Source: CAVWSM01 sp963798505 (GTDB taxonomy: Bacteria > Actinomycetota > Actinomycetes > Jiangellales > Jiangellaceae). From it: a stretch of 7,607 bases of DNA. Shown piece by piece: positions 1 through 6,870 of this stretch (within the stretch, counting starts at the first letter, position 1; each line of letters starts with the position of its first letter). Location of the stretch: assembly GCA_963798505.1 (NCBI GenBank), contig CAWCTX010000001.1:1-7607 (forward strand), read 5' to 3'. The position numbers and the translations under genes are program-made. The notes beneath the pieces are model-generated. The model saw only the letters and a program-made list of their open reading frames with translations. It ran no database searches and was not told the origin of the DNA.

Positions 1-23
1 CGGTTGCCCCAAAGTATCGTCGA

Positions 24-43
24 AATCGTTATCGACAACGATT
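24..43. promoter_or_regulatory. Probable LacI-family operator upstream of the sugar-uptake operon
   Basis: The 20 bases AATCGTTATCGACAACGATT form an inverted repeat in which 18 of 20 positions are symmetric; only 31 and 36 break it. The arms are AATCGTT (24-30) and AACGATT (37-43), and the centre is TCGA with the CG step at 33-34. An even-length palindrome centred on CG is the standard LacI/GalR operator form, in which the hinge helices open the central CG step. It lies about 80 bp before the first gene of an operon that encodes its own LacI-family protein, so that protein is the likely binder (inference). I saw no second copy in the window. Confidence 0.75.
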
Positions 44-71
44 GACACGATCCTGTTCCGGAGAGGAACCT
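42..71 (+). promoter_or_regulatory. Candidate operon promoter overlapping the operator
   Basis: TTGACA at 42-47 is a perfect -35 hexamer and overlaps the last two bases of the operator palindrome, so bound repressor would block polymerase. The -10 element is unclear: GAACCT at 66-71, 18 bases downstream, is a weak candidate. If correct, transcription would begin near 78 and leave a leader of about 50 bases. The -35 is seen directly; the -10 and start point are guesses. Confidence 0.35.
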
Positions 72-125
72 TCATGCCCAGCGCTCCACGTCCACATCGG
101 GCGTGGGTGGAATGGAGGGATCCCA

Positions 126-1418
126 ATGGCGAGGAGAACTCGGGGCGCGGCACTAGCCGTGCTCAGCGCCGGCGTGTTGTTGACCGCGATGGCGTGTGGC
201 GGCGACGACTCGTCGGACGAAAGCGGCGACGCCACCACGATCACCTGGTGGCACAACTCGAACAACGAGCCCGGGAGGGGCTTCTACGAGCAGGCCGCGA
301 GCGACTTCGAGGCCGAGCACCCCGGTGTGACGATCGAGATCAACGCCATGGCGCACGAGGACATGGTCGACAGGCTCGCCGCGGCATTCCAGAGCGGCGA
401 CCTTCCGGACATCTACATGGAGCGGGGCGGCGGAGAGCTCGCCGACCACGTCGAAGCTGGGCTCGTGCGTGACCTGACCGACGACGCCACCGACGAGATC
501 GAGAAGATCGGCGGCTCGGTGGCGGGCTGGCAGGTTGACGGCCAGACCTACGCCCTGCCGTTCTCACTCGGCGTCGTCGGCGTCTGGTACAACGAGGACC
601 TCTTCGCTCAGGCGGGCGTCACGACACCGCCCACGACGATGCAGGAGTGGTACGACACCATCGACCAGATCAAGGCAGCGGGCATCACACCGATTTCGGT
701 CGGCGCGGGCGACAGGTGGCCGGCCGCGCACTACTGGTACTACACCGCACTGCGCTCCTGCCCCGAGGACGTGCTCAAGGACGCGGTGACCAGCCTCGAC
801 TTCTCCGACCCTTGCTTCGTCCAGGCCGGTGAGGAGATTCAGGGCCTGCTCGCCAAGGAGCCGTTCAACCCCGGCTTCCTCACCACAGTCGCTCAAGAAG
901 GCGCCACGTCCGCCTCCGGCCTGCTGGCCACGGGCCAGGTTGCGATGGAGCTGCAGGGCCACTGGGAGCCTGGCGTCATGCAGGGTCTGACCGACGACGG
1001 CCAGGGCTTGGGCGACAAGACCGGCTGGTTCCCGTTCCCAGCCGTCGAGGACGGCGACGGTGACCCGACTGCCCAGCTGGGTGGCGGTGACGCGTGGGCC
1101 GTGGCCGAGAGCGCACCGGACGAGGCAGTCGACCTCGTGAAGTACCTGCTCTCCGACGAGCTGCAGAAGGGCTTCGCCGAGAACGACATGGGCCTGCCAA
1201 CCAACCCGGCGGCGTCGGGCTCGGTGTCCGACCCGGCCCTCGCCGGGCTGTTGGATGTGCGCGACCAGGCACCGTTCGTCCAGCTCTACTTCGACACCGC
1301 GTTCGGCGCGTCGATCGGGGGCGCGATGAACGACGAGATCGCGCTGCTGTTCGCCGGCCAGGCCTCGCCCGAGGACGTGGTCAGCGCCACGCAGCAGGCA
1401 GCCGACGCAGAGAAGTGA
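126..1418 (+). CDS. bxlE: Sugar ABC transporter substrate-binding lipoprotein (xylobiose/xylo-oligosaccharide type)
   Basis: This encodes a 430-residue family 1 extracellular solute-binding protein of a CUT1 sugar importer, anchored outside the membrane. ATG 126 is chosen because GGAGGG (114-119) lies six bases before it and a signal peptide follows directly: positive residues MARRTR, a hydrophobic stretch 8-22, then the lipidation Cys24 in TAMAC-GGDD. The lipobox is slightly unusual, with Ala at -3 and Met at -2. The mature protein opens with the family-typical strand TITWWHNSN. Further landmarks are LPDIY, the PFSLGVVGVWYNEDLF segment and the GHWEPGVMQG segment. Cys212 and Cys230 are close and could form a disulfide. 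The protein resembles BxlE-type xylobiose-binding proteins of Streptomyces by recall, and the neighbouring bxlA-like GH3 gene supports this, but the exact sugar is inferred. It is the first gene of the operon. A longer in-frame reading back to TTG 42 lacks a ribosome-binding site and would bury the signal peptide. Confidence 0.9.
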   Translation: MARRTRGAALAVLSAGVLLTAMACGGDDSSDESGDATTITWWHNSNNEPGRGFYEQAASDFEAEHPGVTIEINAMAHEDMVDRLAAAFQSGDLPDIYMERGGGELADHVEAGLVRDLTDDATDEIEKIGGSVAGWQVDGQTYALPFSLGVVGVWYNEDLFAQAGVTTPPTTMQEWYDTIDQIKAAGITPISVGAGDRWPAAHYWYYTALRSCPEDVLKDAVTSLDFSDPCFVQAGEEIQGLLAKEPFNPGFLTTVAQEGATSASGLLATGQVAMELQGHWEPGVMQGLTDDGQGLGDKTGWFPFPAVEDGDGDPTAQLGGGDAWAVAESAPDEAVDLVKYLLSDELQKGFAENDMGLPTNPAASGSVSDPALAGLLDVRDQAPFVQLYFDTAFGASIGGAMNDEIALLFAGQASPEDVVSATQQAADAEK

Positions 1419-1444
1419 GCCCAGAAATGAGCCCAGAAATGAGC
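1416..1444 (+). repeat. 12-bp tandem duplication at the bxlE/bxlF junction
   Basis: TGAGCCCAGAAA occurs at 1416-1427 and exactly again at 1428-1439, followed by a partial third copy TGAGC (1440-1444). The first copy begins with the stop codon of the binding-protein gene. Each unit boundary reads ATGAGC, so the duplication creates ATG codons at 1427 and 1439. From 1427 an eight-codon frame (MSPEMSNV) ends at TGA 1451-1453, which overlaps the GTG start of the next gene at 1450. It may be a simple slippage duplication or part of a translational-coupling junction. Confidence 0.8.
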
Positions 1445-1449
1445 AACGT

Positions 1450-2433
1450 GTGACCCACCCCGCCATTGCGGCGACGGTGGCACCCACGCTCCAGGAGCCA
1501 GTTGCCCGGCGCGACAAAATGCGCCGGGCAACAGGGTCTCCGGGCGGCGCCAGGCGGCGTGAGCGGCTGGAGATCCTGCTCTTCGTCACGCCTGCACTCG
1601 TCATCATGGCGGTGTTCGTGGCGTGGCCGATCGTCTCCGCGGCGCGGATGTCCTTGTTCCGCTGGAAGGGCTTTGGCCCGATGGACGACTTCGTCGGCCT
1701 GAGCAACTTCACCTATGTGCTCACCGACGACGTCTTCATCGGTGCGGTGCGGCACAACCTCACGATCGTGATCCTCTCGATCGTGGTGCAGCTGCCGCTC
1801 GGCCTCGGCATCGCACTGCTGCTCAACCGCCGGATCCGGGGCCGCGGGCTGCTGCGCACGATCATTTTCGTCCCGTACGTGGTTGCCGAGGTCATCGGGG
1901 GCGTGGTCTGGTTCCAGCTGCTGCAGCCCAGGACCGGCGTCATCGAGGGGCTGCTCGTCGCCGTCGGCATCACGCCCCCGGAGCAGGGGTTCCTCGGCAC
2001 GCCGTCACTCGCCTTGTGGACCGTGTTCGTCGTACTGACCTGGAAGTACCTCGGCCTAGCAATCCTGCTGTTCCTGGCCGGCCTGCAGTCGATCCCCGAC
2101 GAGCTCTACGAGGCGGCACAGATCGACGGCGCCAGCTGGTGGCAGGTGCAGCGCCGCGTCGCCATCCCGCTGCTCGGCCCGACCATCCGCACCTGGTGCT
2201 TCCTCTCGATGATCGGCTCGCTCCAGCTGTTCGAAGTGGTGTGGATCCTCACCGGGGGCGGACCCGCCAACGCGACCACCACGATGGCGACCTATCTCAT
2301 CACCCAGGGCACCCAGCGAGGCAACTACGGCATCGCCGGCGCGGCTTCGGTGGTGCTGTTCGTCATCGCTTTCGTGATGGCGCTCGCCTACCAAGCCATC
2401 TTCCTGCGCCGGGACACCCGGGCGGACCGGTGA
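1450..2433 (+). CDS. bxlF: CUT1 sugar ABC transporter permease, first subunit (MalF-like)
   Basis: This is an inner-membrane permease of the binding-protein-dependent transport family, 327 residues if GTG 1450 is the start. After a basic N-terminus (ARRRERLE, 34-41), the first membrane helix runs about 42-65 (ILLFVTPALVIMAVFVAWPI), followed by about five more hydrophobic segments. The cytoplasmic EAA loop that docks the ATPase is clear: EAAQIDG at 221-227 followed by the RRVAIPLLGP segment. NFTYVL and the LTGGGPANATTTMATYL segment are typical of MalF-like subunits. The start is uncertain: GTG 1450, GTG 1477 and ATG 1519 are all in frame, none has a good ribosome-binding site, and ATG 1519 falls in the loop of a strong hairpin. 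The first helix is intact with any of them. It is the second gene of the operon and pairs with the next permease. The symbol is by analogy to bxlEFG. Confidence 0.9.
   Translation: MTHPAIAATVAPTLQEPVARRDKMRRATGSPGGARRRERLEILLFVTPALVIMAVFVAWPIVSAARMSLFRWKGFGPMDDFVGLSNFTYVLTDDVFIGAVRHNLTIVILSIVVQLPLGLGIALLLNRRIRGRGLLRTIIFVPYVVAEVIGGVVWFQLLQPRTGVIEGLLVAVGITPPEQGFLGTPSLALWTVFVVLTWKYLGLAILLFLAGLQSIPDELYEAAQIDGASWWQVQRRVAIPLLGPTIRTWCFLSMIGSLQLFEVVWILTGGGPANATTTMATYLITQGTQRGNYGIAGAASVVLFVIAFVMALAYQAIFLRRDTRADR
1501..1532 (+). other. Perfect 12-bp inverted repeat (mRNA hairpin) at the start of the first permease gene
   Basis: GTTGCCCGGCGC (1501-1512) and GCGCCGGGCAAC (1521-1532) are exact reverse complements separated by eight bases, GACAAAAT. 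The stem is very GC-rich and no T run follows, so it is not a normal intrinsic terminator. It lies about 80 bases after the binding-protein stop, where sugar-transport operons often place a hairpin that protects or truncates mRNA so that the binding protein is made in excess over the permeases (malE/malF precedent; inference here). With the GTG 1450 start it encodes residues 18-28 of the permease. Confidence 0.7.
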
Positions 2434-2443
2434 GGAGTACGAC

Positions 2444-3304
2444 ATGACTGTTCAGGTCTCGGCACCCGCCGCGCGCCGCACTAAGCCCTTCGGCGGGGAC
2501 AACCCACTCGTCTATGGGCTGGCGTTGGTCGTGGTCGCGCTCACCCTCGGCCCCGTGTTGTACGGCGCCCTCGGCGGCTTCCGCAGCAATGAGCAGCTCG
2601 CCCGCTCTCCCGCGGGACTGCCCGACCCCTGGGTGTTCGACAACTACGCCGGCGTGTTCTCAAACCCGGACTTCTGGCGGTTCGCGGTCAACTCGGCGGT
2701 GATCGCCGCGATCACGACCGCGGTCGCGGTCCTGGCAGGGGTGATGGCGGCCTACCCGCTGGCGCGCTACCAGTTCAAGCTCCGCGAGCCGCTGTTCATG
2801 GTGTTCGTGCTGGGGCTGCTCTTCCCCGCGGCCGTCGCGATCATCCCGCTGTTCATCCTCGTGACCCGCGACCTGGGCATGGGGAACAGCTGGTGGGGCG
2901 TGGCCCTGCCCCAGGCGGCCTTCGCCCTGCCGACGACCGTCGTCATCCTGCGGCCGTTCCTCATGGCGCTGCCGCGCGAGCTCGAGGAAGCGGCGCTGAT
3001 CGACGGGACGTCCCGGGTCGGCATCTTCTGGCGGATCGCACTCCCGCTGTCCACCCCGGCCCTCGTGACCGTCGGGGTGCTTGCCTTCGTCGCGTCGTGG
3101 AACGCCTACCTGCTGCCGTTGCTGATCCTCCAGGACGACATGCGCACGCTTCCGCTGGGTGTCGCCGACTACTCGACCGAGCACTCGGCCGACACGGCGG
3201 GCGTCCTGGCTTTCACGACCATCGCGATGATCCCAGCGCTCGTACTGTTCCTTGCGCTGCAAGGACGCATCGTCAACGGCCTCCAAGGCGCGGTCAAGGG
3301 CTGA
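2444..3304 (+). CDS. bxlG: CUT1 sugar ABC transporter permease, second subunit (MalG-like)
   Basis: This 286-residue inner-membrane permease forms the translocation pore with the preceding subunit. ATG 2444 is preceded by AGGAG (2433-2437) with six bases between, and that site overlaps the upstream TGA stop; the gap of 10 bases implies cotranslation. The first helix is about residues 22-45. A periplasmic stretch containing the DNYAGVFSNPDFWRFAVNS motif is typical of the MalG group. The cytoplasmic EAA loop reads EAALIDG (182-188) and continues to RIALPLSTPAL. The WNAYLLPLLIL segment and the C-terminal NGLQGAVKG are characteristic endings of this subfamily. The length is normal and no break is visible. 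No ATP-binding subunit follows, so the ATPase must come from elsewhere. The symbol is by analogy to bxlG. Confidence 0.93.
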   Translation: MTVQVSAPAARRTKPFGGDNPLVYGLALVVVALTLGPVLYGALGGFRSNEQLARSPAGLPDPWVFDNYAGVFSNPDFWRFAVNSAVIAAITTAVAVLAGVMAAYPLARYQFKLREPLFMVFVLGLLFPAAVAIIPLFILVTRDLGMGNSWWGVALPQAAFALPTTVVILRPFLMALPRELEEAALIDGTSRVGIFWRIALPLSTPALVTVGVLAFVASWNAYLLPLLILQDDMRTLPLGVADYSTEHSADTAGVLAFTTIAMIPALVLFLALQGRIVNGLQGAVKG

Positions 3305-3336
3305 GCCGCCATGAATGTCGACGGAGAGGACTCACA

Positions 3337-4401
3337 GTGGATTCGAGCATCCCGGCCCGGGACGACCGCATCCGATCAAGAGCGCCGCGGATCAGCACCC
3401 GGGTGACGATGCAGCAGGTGGCTGCCGAGGCAGGCGTCTCCGTGTCGACGGTCTCGAAGGTCATCAATGATCGGTACGGCGTCGCGGGCGAGACGTTCGA
3501 GCACGTCACCGAGGTCATCAAGCGCCTCGGGTACGAAGCGAGCCTGGTGGCACGCAGCCTGCGCAACCACCGCACCAACGTCATCGGCGTCCTGGTCGCC
3601 GACTTCGAGCCCTTCAGCGCCGAGGTGCTCAAGGGCGCGGCCGACGCGATCCGGTCCACTGGCTTCGAGCTGGTTGCCTATTCGGCGGGTGGCCACGTCG
3701 AGGAGCACGTCGGCTGGGAGCGCCGCTACCTCTCCCGCGTCATGGGCACCCTCGTCGATGGCGCCGTGCTGGTGACGCCAACCGTGACCGACGTTCAGTA
3801 CGACGGGCCAATCGTCGCCGTCGACCCGCACACCGGACGGTCGAGCCTGCCGACTGTGACCGCGGACAACCTGCAAGGCGCCCGCCTCGCCGTCGACCAC
3901 CTGCTGCGGCTCGGCCACACTCGCATCGGCATGGTCACCGGTCGACCGGACCTGATCTCCGCGCAACTTCGCGAGCAGGGCTACCGCGAGGCGCACGCCG
4001 CAGCCGGCGTACCTGTCGACGAGGCAATCCTCCGGCTCGGCGCCTTCGAGCCCGAGCTCGCACATCACGCCGCGCTCGAGCTGCTGTCCCTGCCCGAACC
4101 ACCGACCGCGATCTTCGCGGCCAACGACCTCTCCGCCGTGGCGACGCTCGAGGCCGCCGCCGAGCTCGGCATCGACGTGCCTGGTCGGCTGTCGGTGGTG
4201 GGTTTCGACAACATCCCTGAGTCCGCGCTCGCTCATCCTCCGCTGACGACCGTGCAGCAGCCGATCCGACAGATGGGTCACGACTCCATCGCCATGCTGA
4301 TCGCCCTGATCGCTGGGGAGGAGCTCGGTGAAACCCACGTCACCCTGGACACCACCCTCGTCGTGCGCCGGTCCACCGCGGCGCCGGGACTGGCATCGTG
4401 A
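3337..4401 (+). CDS. LacI-family transcriptional repressor of the sugar operon
   Basis: This 354-residue LacI/GalR regulator probably represses the operon through the palindrome at 24-43 and is released by an imported sugar. GTG 3337 is chosen because GGAGAGGA (3323-3330) lies six bases upstream. A longer in-frame reading from 2893 would only overlap the preceding permease. The helix-turn-helix is at residues 23-47 (VTMQQVAAEAGVSVSTVSKV, then IND). The hinge helix is 68-77, ending ARSLRN with Leu75 in the place of the leucine that enters the operator centre; the usual Pro-Asn before this helix is replaced by Ala-Ser. Residues from about 80 form the periplasmic-binding-like effector domain, beginning TNVIGVLVADFEPFSAEVLK and including the VVGFDNIPES segment with the Asp common in sugar-binding members. 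It sits inside the operon, 32 bases after the second permease, so it should be autoregulated. Its stop overlaps the GH3 start (GTGA, 4398-4401), implying coupled translation. It resembles BxlR-type regulators; the effector is inferred. Confidence 0.93.
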   Translation: MDSSIPARDDRIRSRAPRISTRVTMQQVAAEAGVSVSTVSKVINDRYGVAGETFEHVTEVIKRLGYEASLVARSLRNHRTNVIGVLVADFEPFSAEVLKGAADAIRSTGFELVAYSAGGHVEEHVGWERRYLSRVMGTLVDGAVLVTPTVTDVQYDGPIVAVDPHTGRSSLPTVTADNLQGARLAVDHLLRLGHTRIGMVTGRPDLISAQLREQGYREAHAAAGVPVDEAILRLGAFEPELAHHAALELLSLPEPPTAIFAANDLSAVATLEAAAELGIDVPGRLSVVGFDNIPESALAHPPLTTVQQPIRQMGHDSIAMLIALIAGEELGETHVTLDTTLVVRRSTAAPGLAS

Positions 4402-5510
4402 CCGAGCTCTGGCGCGATCCGACGGCACTCGTGGCGGCGCGGGTCGCCGATCTGGTTTCCAGGATGACCCTCCCGGAGAAGGTGGCCCAGCTCTCCGGGG
4501 TATGGGGCGTCGACCCCGACGTCGGCGACATGGCCCCCATGCTCCGCGACGCGATGGGGCCCGCCAAGCAGTGGGAGGAGGTCATCGCCGACGGCCTGGG
4601 CCAGCTCACAAGGCCGTACGGCACAAAGCCCGTGGAGCCCGCCGAGGGATTGCGGGCCTTGGCCGAGCTGCAACGGCAGGTGATGGCGGCCAACCGGTTC
4701 GGCATCCCGGCCCAGGTGCACGAGGAGTGCCTCACGGGGCTGGCCGCCTGGCGCGCGACGGTGTACCCCTCCCCACTCTGCTGGGCCGCATCGTTCGACC
4801 CGGCGCTCGTAGAGCAGATGGCCGCCCGGATCGGGGTGACAATGCGACGCCTGGGTGTTCACCAAGGGCTCGCACCCGTCCTCGACGTGGTCCGGGACCT
4901 GCGCTGGGGCCGCGTCGAGGAGACCCTCGGTGAGGACCCCTTCCTTGCCGGCCTCATCGGCAGCGCCTACGTGCGCGGCCTGGAGGGCAGCGGCGTGGCT
5001 GCGACGCTCAAGCACTTCGCGGGGTACTCCGCCTCGCGCGCGGCCCGCAACCTCGCACCGGTGGCGGTCGGCCCGCGCGAGCTGGCAGACGTGATCCTGC
5101 CGCCCTTCGAGATGGCCCTCAGGGCGGGCGCGCGGTCCGTGATGAACTCCTACACCGACACCGACGGCATCCCGGCCGCGGCCGACCCAGCCCTGCTCAC
5201 GACCCTGCTGCGCGACAACCTCGGGTTCACCGGAACAGTCGTCGCAGACTACTTCTCCATCGCCTTCCTGCAGACGCTTCATCACGTGGCCGTCAGCACC
5301 GAGGAGGCCGCCCGACTTGGCCTGGAGGCGGGCATCGACGTCGAGCTGCCGTCGCCCAATGCCTACGCAGAGCCGCTGCTCGCCGCCGTGTCTGCGGGGA
5401 TCCTCGACGAGAAGCTCGTCGATCGTGCGGTGACCCGGGTGCTGCGACAGAAGTGCGAGCTCGGCCTGCTCGACCCTGACGTGGACACCCCCCGGTCCGG
5501 CGGAGGTTGA
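4398..5510 (+). CDS. GH3 N-terminal fragment as literally read (truncated)
   Basis: Without correction, translation from GTG 4398 ends at TGA 5508-5510 after 370 residues, with an aberrant tail RSGGG. The fragment holds the substrate-binding barrel and the nucleophile Asp284 but lacks the acid/base domain. It is therefore unlikely to be a normal enzyme. This is the upstream part of the gene spanning 4398-6691, not a separate gene. Confidence 0.6.
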   Translation: MTELWRDPTALVAARVADLVSRMTLPEKVAQLSGVWGVDPDVGDMAPMLRDAMGPAKQWEEVIADGLGQLTRPYGTKPVEPAEGLRALAELQRQVMAANRFGIPAQVHEECLTGLAAWRATVYPSPLCWAASFDPALVEQMAARIGVTMRRLGVHQGLAPVLDVVRDLRWGRVEETLGEDPFLAGLIGSAYVRGLEGSGVAATLKHFAGYSASRAARNLAPVAVGPRELADVILPPFEMALRAGARSVMNSYTDTDGIPAAADPALLTTLLRDNLGFTGTVVADYFSIAFLQTLHHVAVSTEEAARLGLEAGIDVELPSPNAYAEPLLAAVSAGILDEKLVDRAVTRVLRQKCELGLLDPDVDTPRSGGG

Positions 5511-6691
5511 CCTCGACGACCCCCAATCGCGGGCGGTCGCTCTCGACCTCGCCCGCCGCTCAGTGGTCCTGCTTGCGAACGACGGCACCCTGCCGCTGCG
5601 CTCCGGTTCCCGCATCGCCGTCGTCGGCCCACGTGCGGATACGCCCCAGGCGATGCTGGGCTGCTACTCCTTCCCGATGCACGTGCTGGTCCACCATCCC
5701 GGCATCGACACGGGGCTGGAGATCCGCACGGTCCGCGAGGCCCTTGCTGACACCTTCGACGTCACCTACGCCCTGGGCTGCCCCGTGCTGGGCGGCGGCG
5801 ACGACGACATCGCGGCCGCCACCACCGTGGCCGCCGCGGCCGACGTATGCGTTGTGGTCCTCGGCGACCAGGCCGGCCTGTTCGGCAACGGCACGTCCGG
5901 AGAGGGCTGCGACGTCGCCGACCTGCGCCTGCCCGGCCGGCAGGAGGAGCTCCTCGAGGCGCTGCTCGCGACTGGCACACCGGTGGTGGCGGTGCTGCTC
6001 GTCGGGCGCCCCTACGACCTGAGCCGACAAGCCGCCCGGCTGGCCGGACTCGTGTGCGGGTTCTTTCCCGGTGAGGAAGGGGCTCAGGCGATCGCCGACA
6101 TCCTGAGCGGGCGCGTCAATCCCTCTGGACGGCTTCCGGTGAGCTTCCCCGGCGCGGGCTCAACCCAGCCTTCGACCTACCTTGCCTCCACGCTTGGGCA
6201 GCGCAGCGAGGTGACCGTCGTGGACCCGACCGCCCTGTTCCCGTTCGGGCACGGGCTGTCCTACGCCGCGGCGACGTGGGGATCTGTTTCCTTGGGTTCC
6301 GGCGCGACCTGGGACACCGACGGCACCTGCGAGCTCGTGGTCGAACTGGCCAACGAGGCCGACCGGCCGGTGTCGGAGGTAGTCCAGGTTTACCTGCACG
6401 ACTGCGCCGCGTCGGTGGTTCGGCCCGTGCAACAGCTCGTCGGAGCGGTTCGGGTGGATCTGGACCTCGGCGAACGTCGGCGGGTGCGGTTCGCCCTGCA
6501 CGCCGACCTCACCTCGTTCACCGGCCGCGACCTCGTCCGCGTGGTCGAGCCGGGCACGGTGGAGCTGCGTGTCGGTGCGTCCAGCACGGACATCCGCGCG
6601 ATCCTCTCGCTCGAGCTCGTGGGGTCATGCCGGCAGGTTGGCGCCGACCGAGTGCTGGAGCCCGTCCGTCACCGTCGAAAGCGTCGGTTAG
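4398..6691 (+). pseudogene. bxlA: GH3 beta-xylosidase/beta-glucosidase (BxlA-like), frameshifted twice as written
   Basis: This is a retaining exo-glycosidase that would cut imported xylo- or gluco-oligosaccharides in the cytoplasm; it has no signal peptide. The start is GTG 4398, overlapping the repressor stop. As written the gene needs two corrections: one extra C in the run 5488-5493, and one extra base at 6661-6664. With both removed the product is 763 residues, normal for BxlA-type enzymes. The N-terminal GH3 barrel contains VHEECLTG, LRWGRVEETLGEDP, KHF (Lys205-His206) and the nucleophile Asp284 in TVVADYFS. The C-terminal GH3 domain begins near VVLLANDGTLPL and carries the likely acid/base Glu502 in GTSGEGCD. 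A fibronectin-III-like domain follows, about 625-745. Homology continues seamlessly across both breaks, which favours sequencing or assembly error, or a recent mutation, over old decay. The corrected stop TAG 6689-6691 interlocks with the stop of the convergent gene, supporting the second correction. Xylosidase rather than glucosidase is inferred from resemblance and operon context. Confidence 0.85.
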
Positions 6692-6870
6692 GGCAGATCC
6701 AACCGCATGAGTACGCGAGGGAACCCACCGGAGACCGAGTCTGTGTCGGCGGCCTTGGAAAAGCCTGCTCTCTCGAAGAGTGCGCGGGTGCCCACGTAGG
6801 CCATCGTGCCGTCGACCTTCTGTCCTTTGTTGTCCACCGGATACCCCTCGATCGCTGGTGCACCCTGTGA
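5563..6870 (+). CDS. GH3 C-terminal fragment as literally read
   Basis: The second reading frame is open from upstream of the break, and its first possible start is GTG 5563 (VVLLANDG), which has no convincing ribosome-binding site. It contains the GH3 C-terminal domain with the acid/base candidate and the fibronectin-III-like domain. After about 6660 it runs in the wrong frame to 6870. The last 70 or so residues are arginine- and histidine-rich, unlike any family ending, and are antisense to the acetyltransferase gene. It is best regarded as the downstream part of the same broken gene. Confidence 0.5.
   Translation: MVLLANDGTLPLRSGSRIAVVGPRADTPQAMLGCYSFPMHVLVHHPGIDTGLEIRTVREALADTFDVTYALGCPVLGGGDDDIAAATTVAAAADVCVVVLGDQAGLFGNGTSGEGCDVADLRLPGRQEELLEALLATGTPVVAVLLVGRPYDLSRQAARLAGLVCGFFPGEEGAQAIADILSGRVNPSGRLPVSFPGAGSTQPSTYLASTLGQRSEVTVVDPTALFPFGHGLSYAAATWGSVSLGSGATWDTDGTCELVVELANEADRPVSEVVQVYLHDCAASVVRPVQQLVGAVRVDLDLGERRRVRFALHADLTSFTGRDLVRVVEPGTVELRVGASSTDIRAILSLELVGSCRQVGADRVLEPVRHRRKRRLGQIQPHEYAREPTGDRVCVGGLGKACSLEECAGAHVGHRAVDLLSFVVHRIPLDRWCTL

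Noticed and set aside
55..69. Small hairpin GTTCC/GGAAC in the operon leader
   Set aside because: A five-base stem is too short to support a riboswitch or attenuator call.
564..1712. A 382-residue open frame on the - strand opposite the binding protein and first permease
   Set aside because: It is antisense to two clearly recognisable genes, has biased composition and no recognisable motif; long antisense frames are common in high-GC DNA.
3249..3265. Inverted repeat TCCTTGC-GCT-GCAAGGA inside the second permease gene
   Set aside because: The seven-base stem is within coding sequence, has no T tract, and could easily occur by chance.
2893..3336. N-terminal extension of the repressor frame back to 2893
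   Set aside because: It overlaps the second permease in another frame; GTG 3337 has a strong ribosome-binding site and leads directly to the helix-turn-helix.
3376..4428. A 350-residue open frame on the - strand opposite the repressor
   Set aside because: It lies opposite an unmistakable LacI-family gene and shows no family features of its own.
5488..5493. Programmed ribosomal frameshifting in the GH3 gene
   Set aside because: BxlA-type GH3 enzymes are not known to use frameshifting, I see no stimulatory signal, and two further indels nearby make error or mutation more likely.
4278..5615. A 445-residue open frame on the - strand opposite the GH3 gene
   Set aside because: It mirrors the GH3 codons, is rich in Arg, Gly and His, and has no domain or ribosome-binding site.
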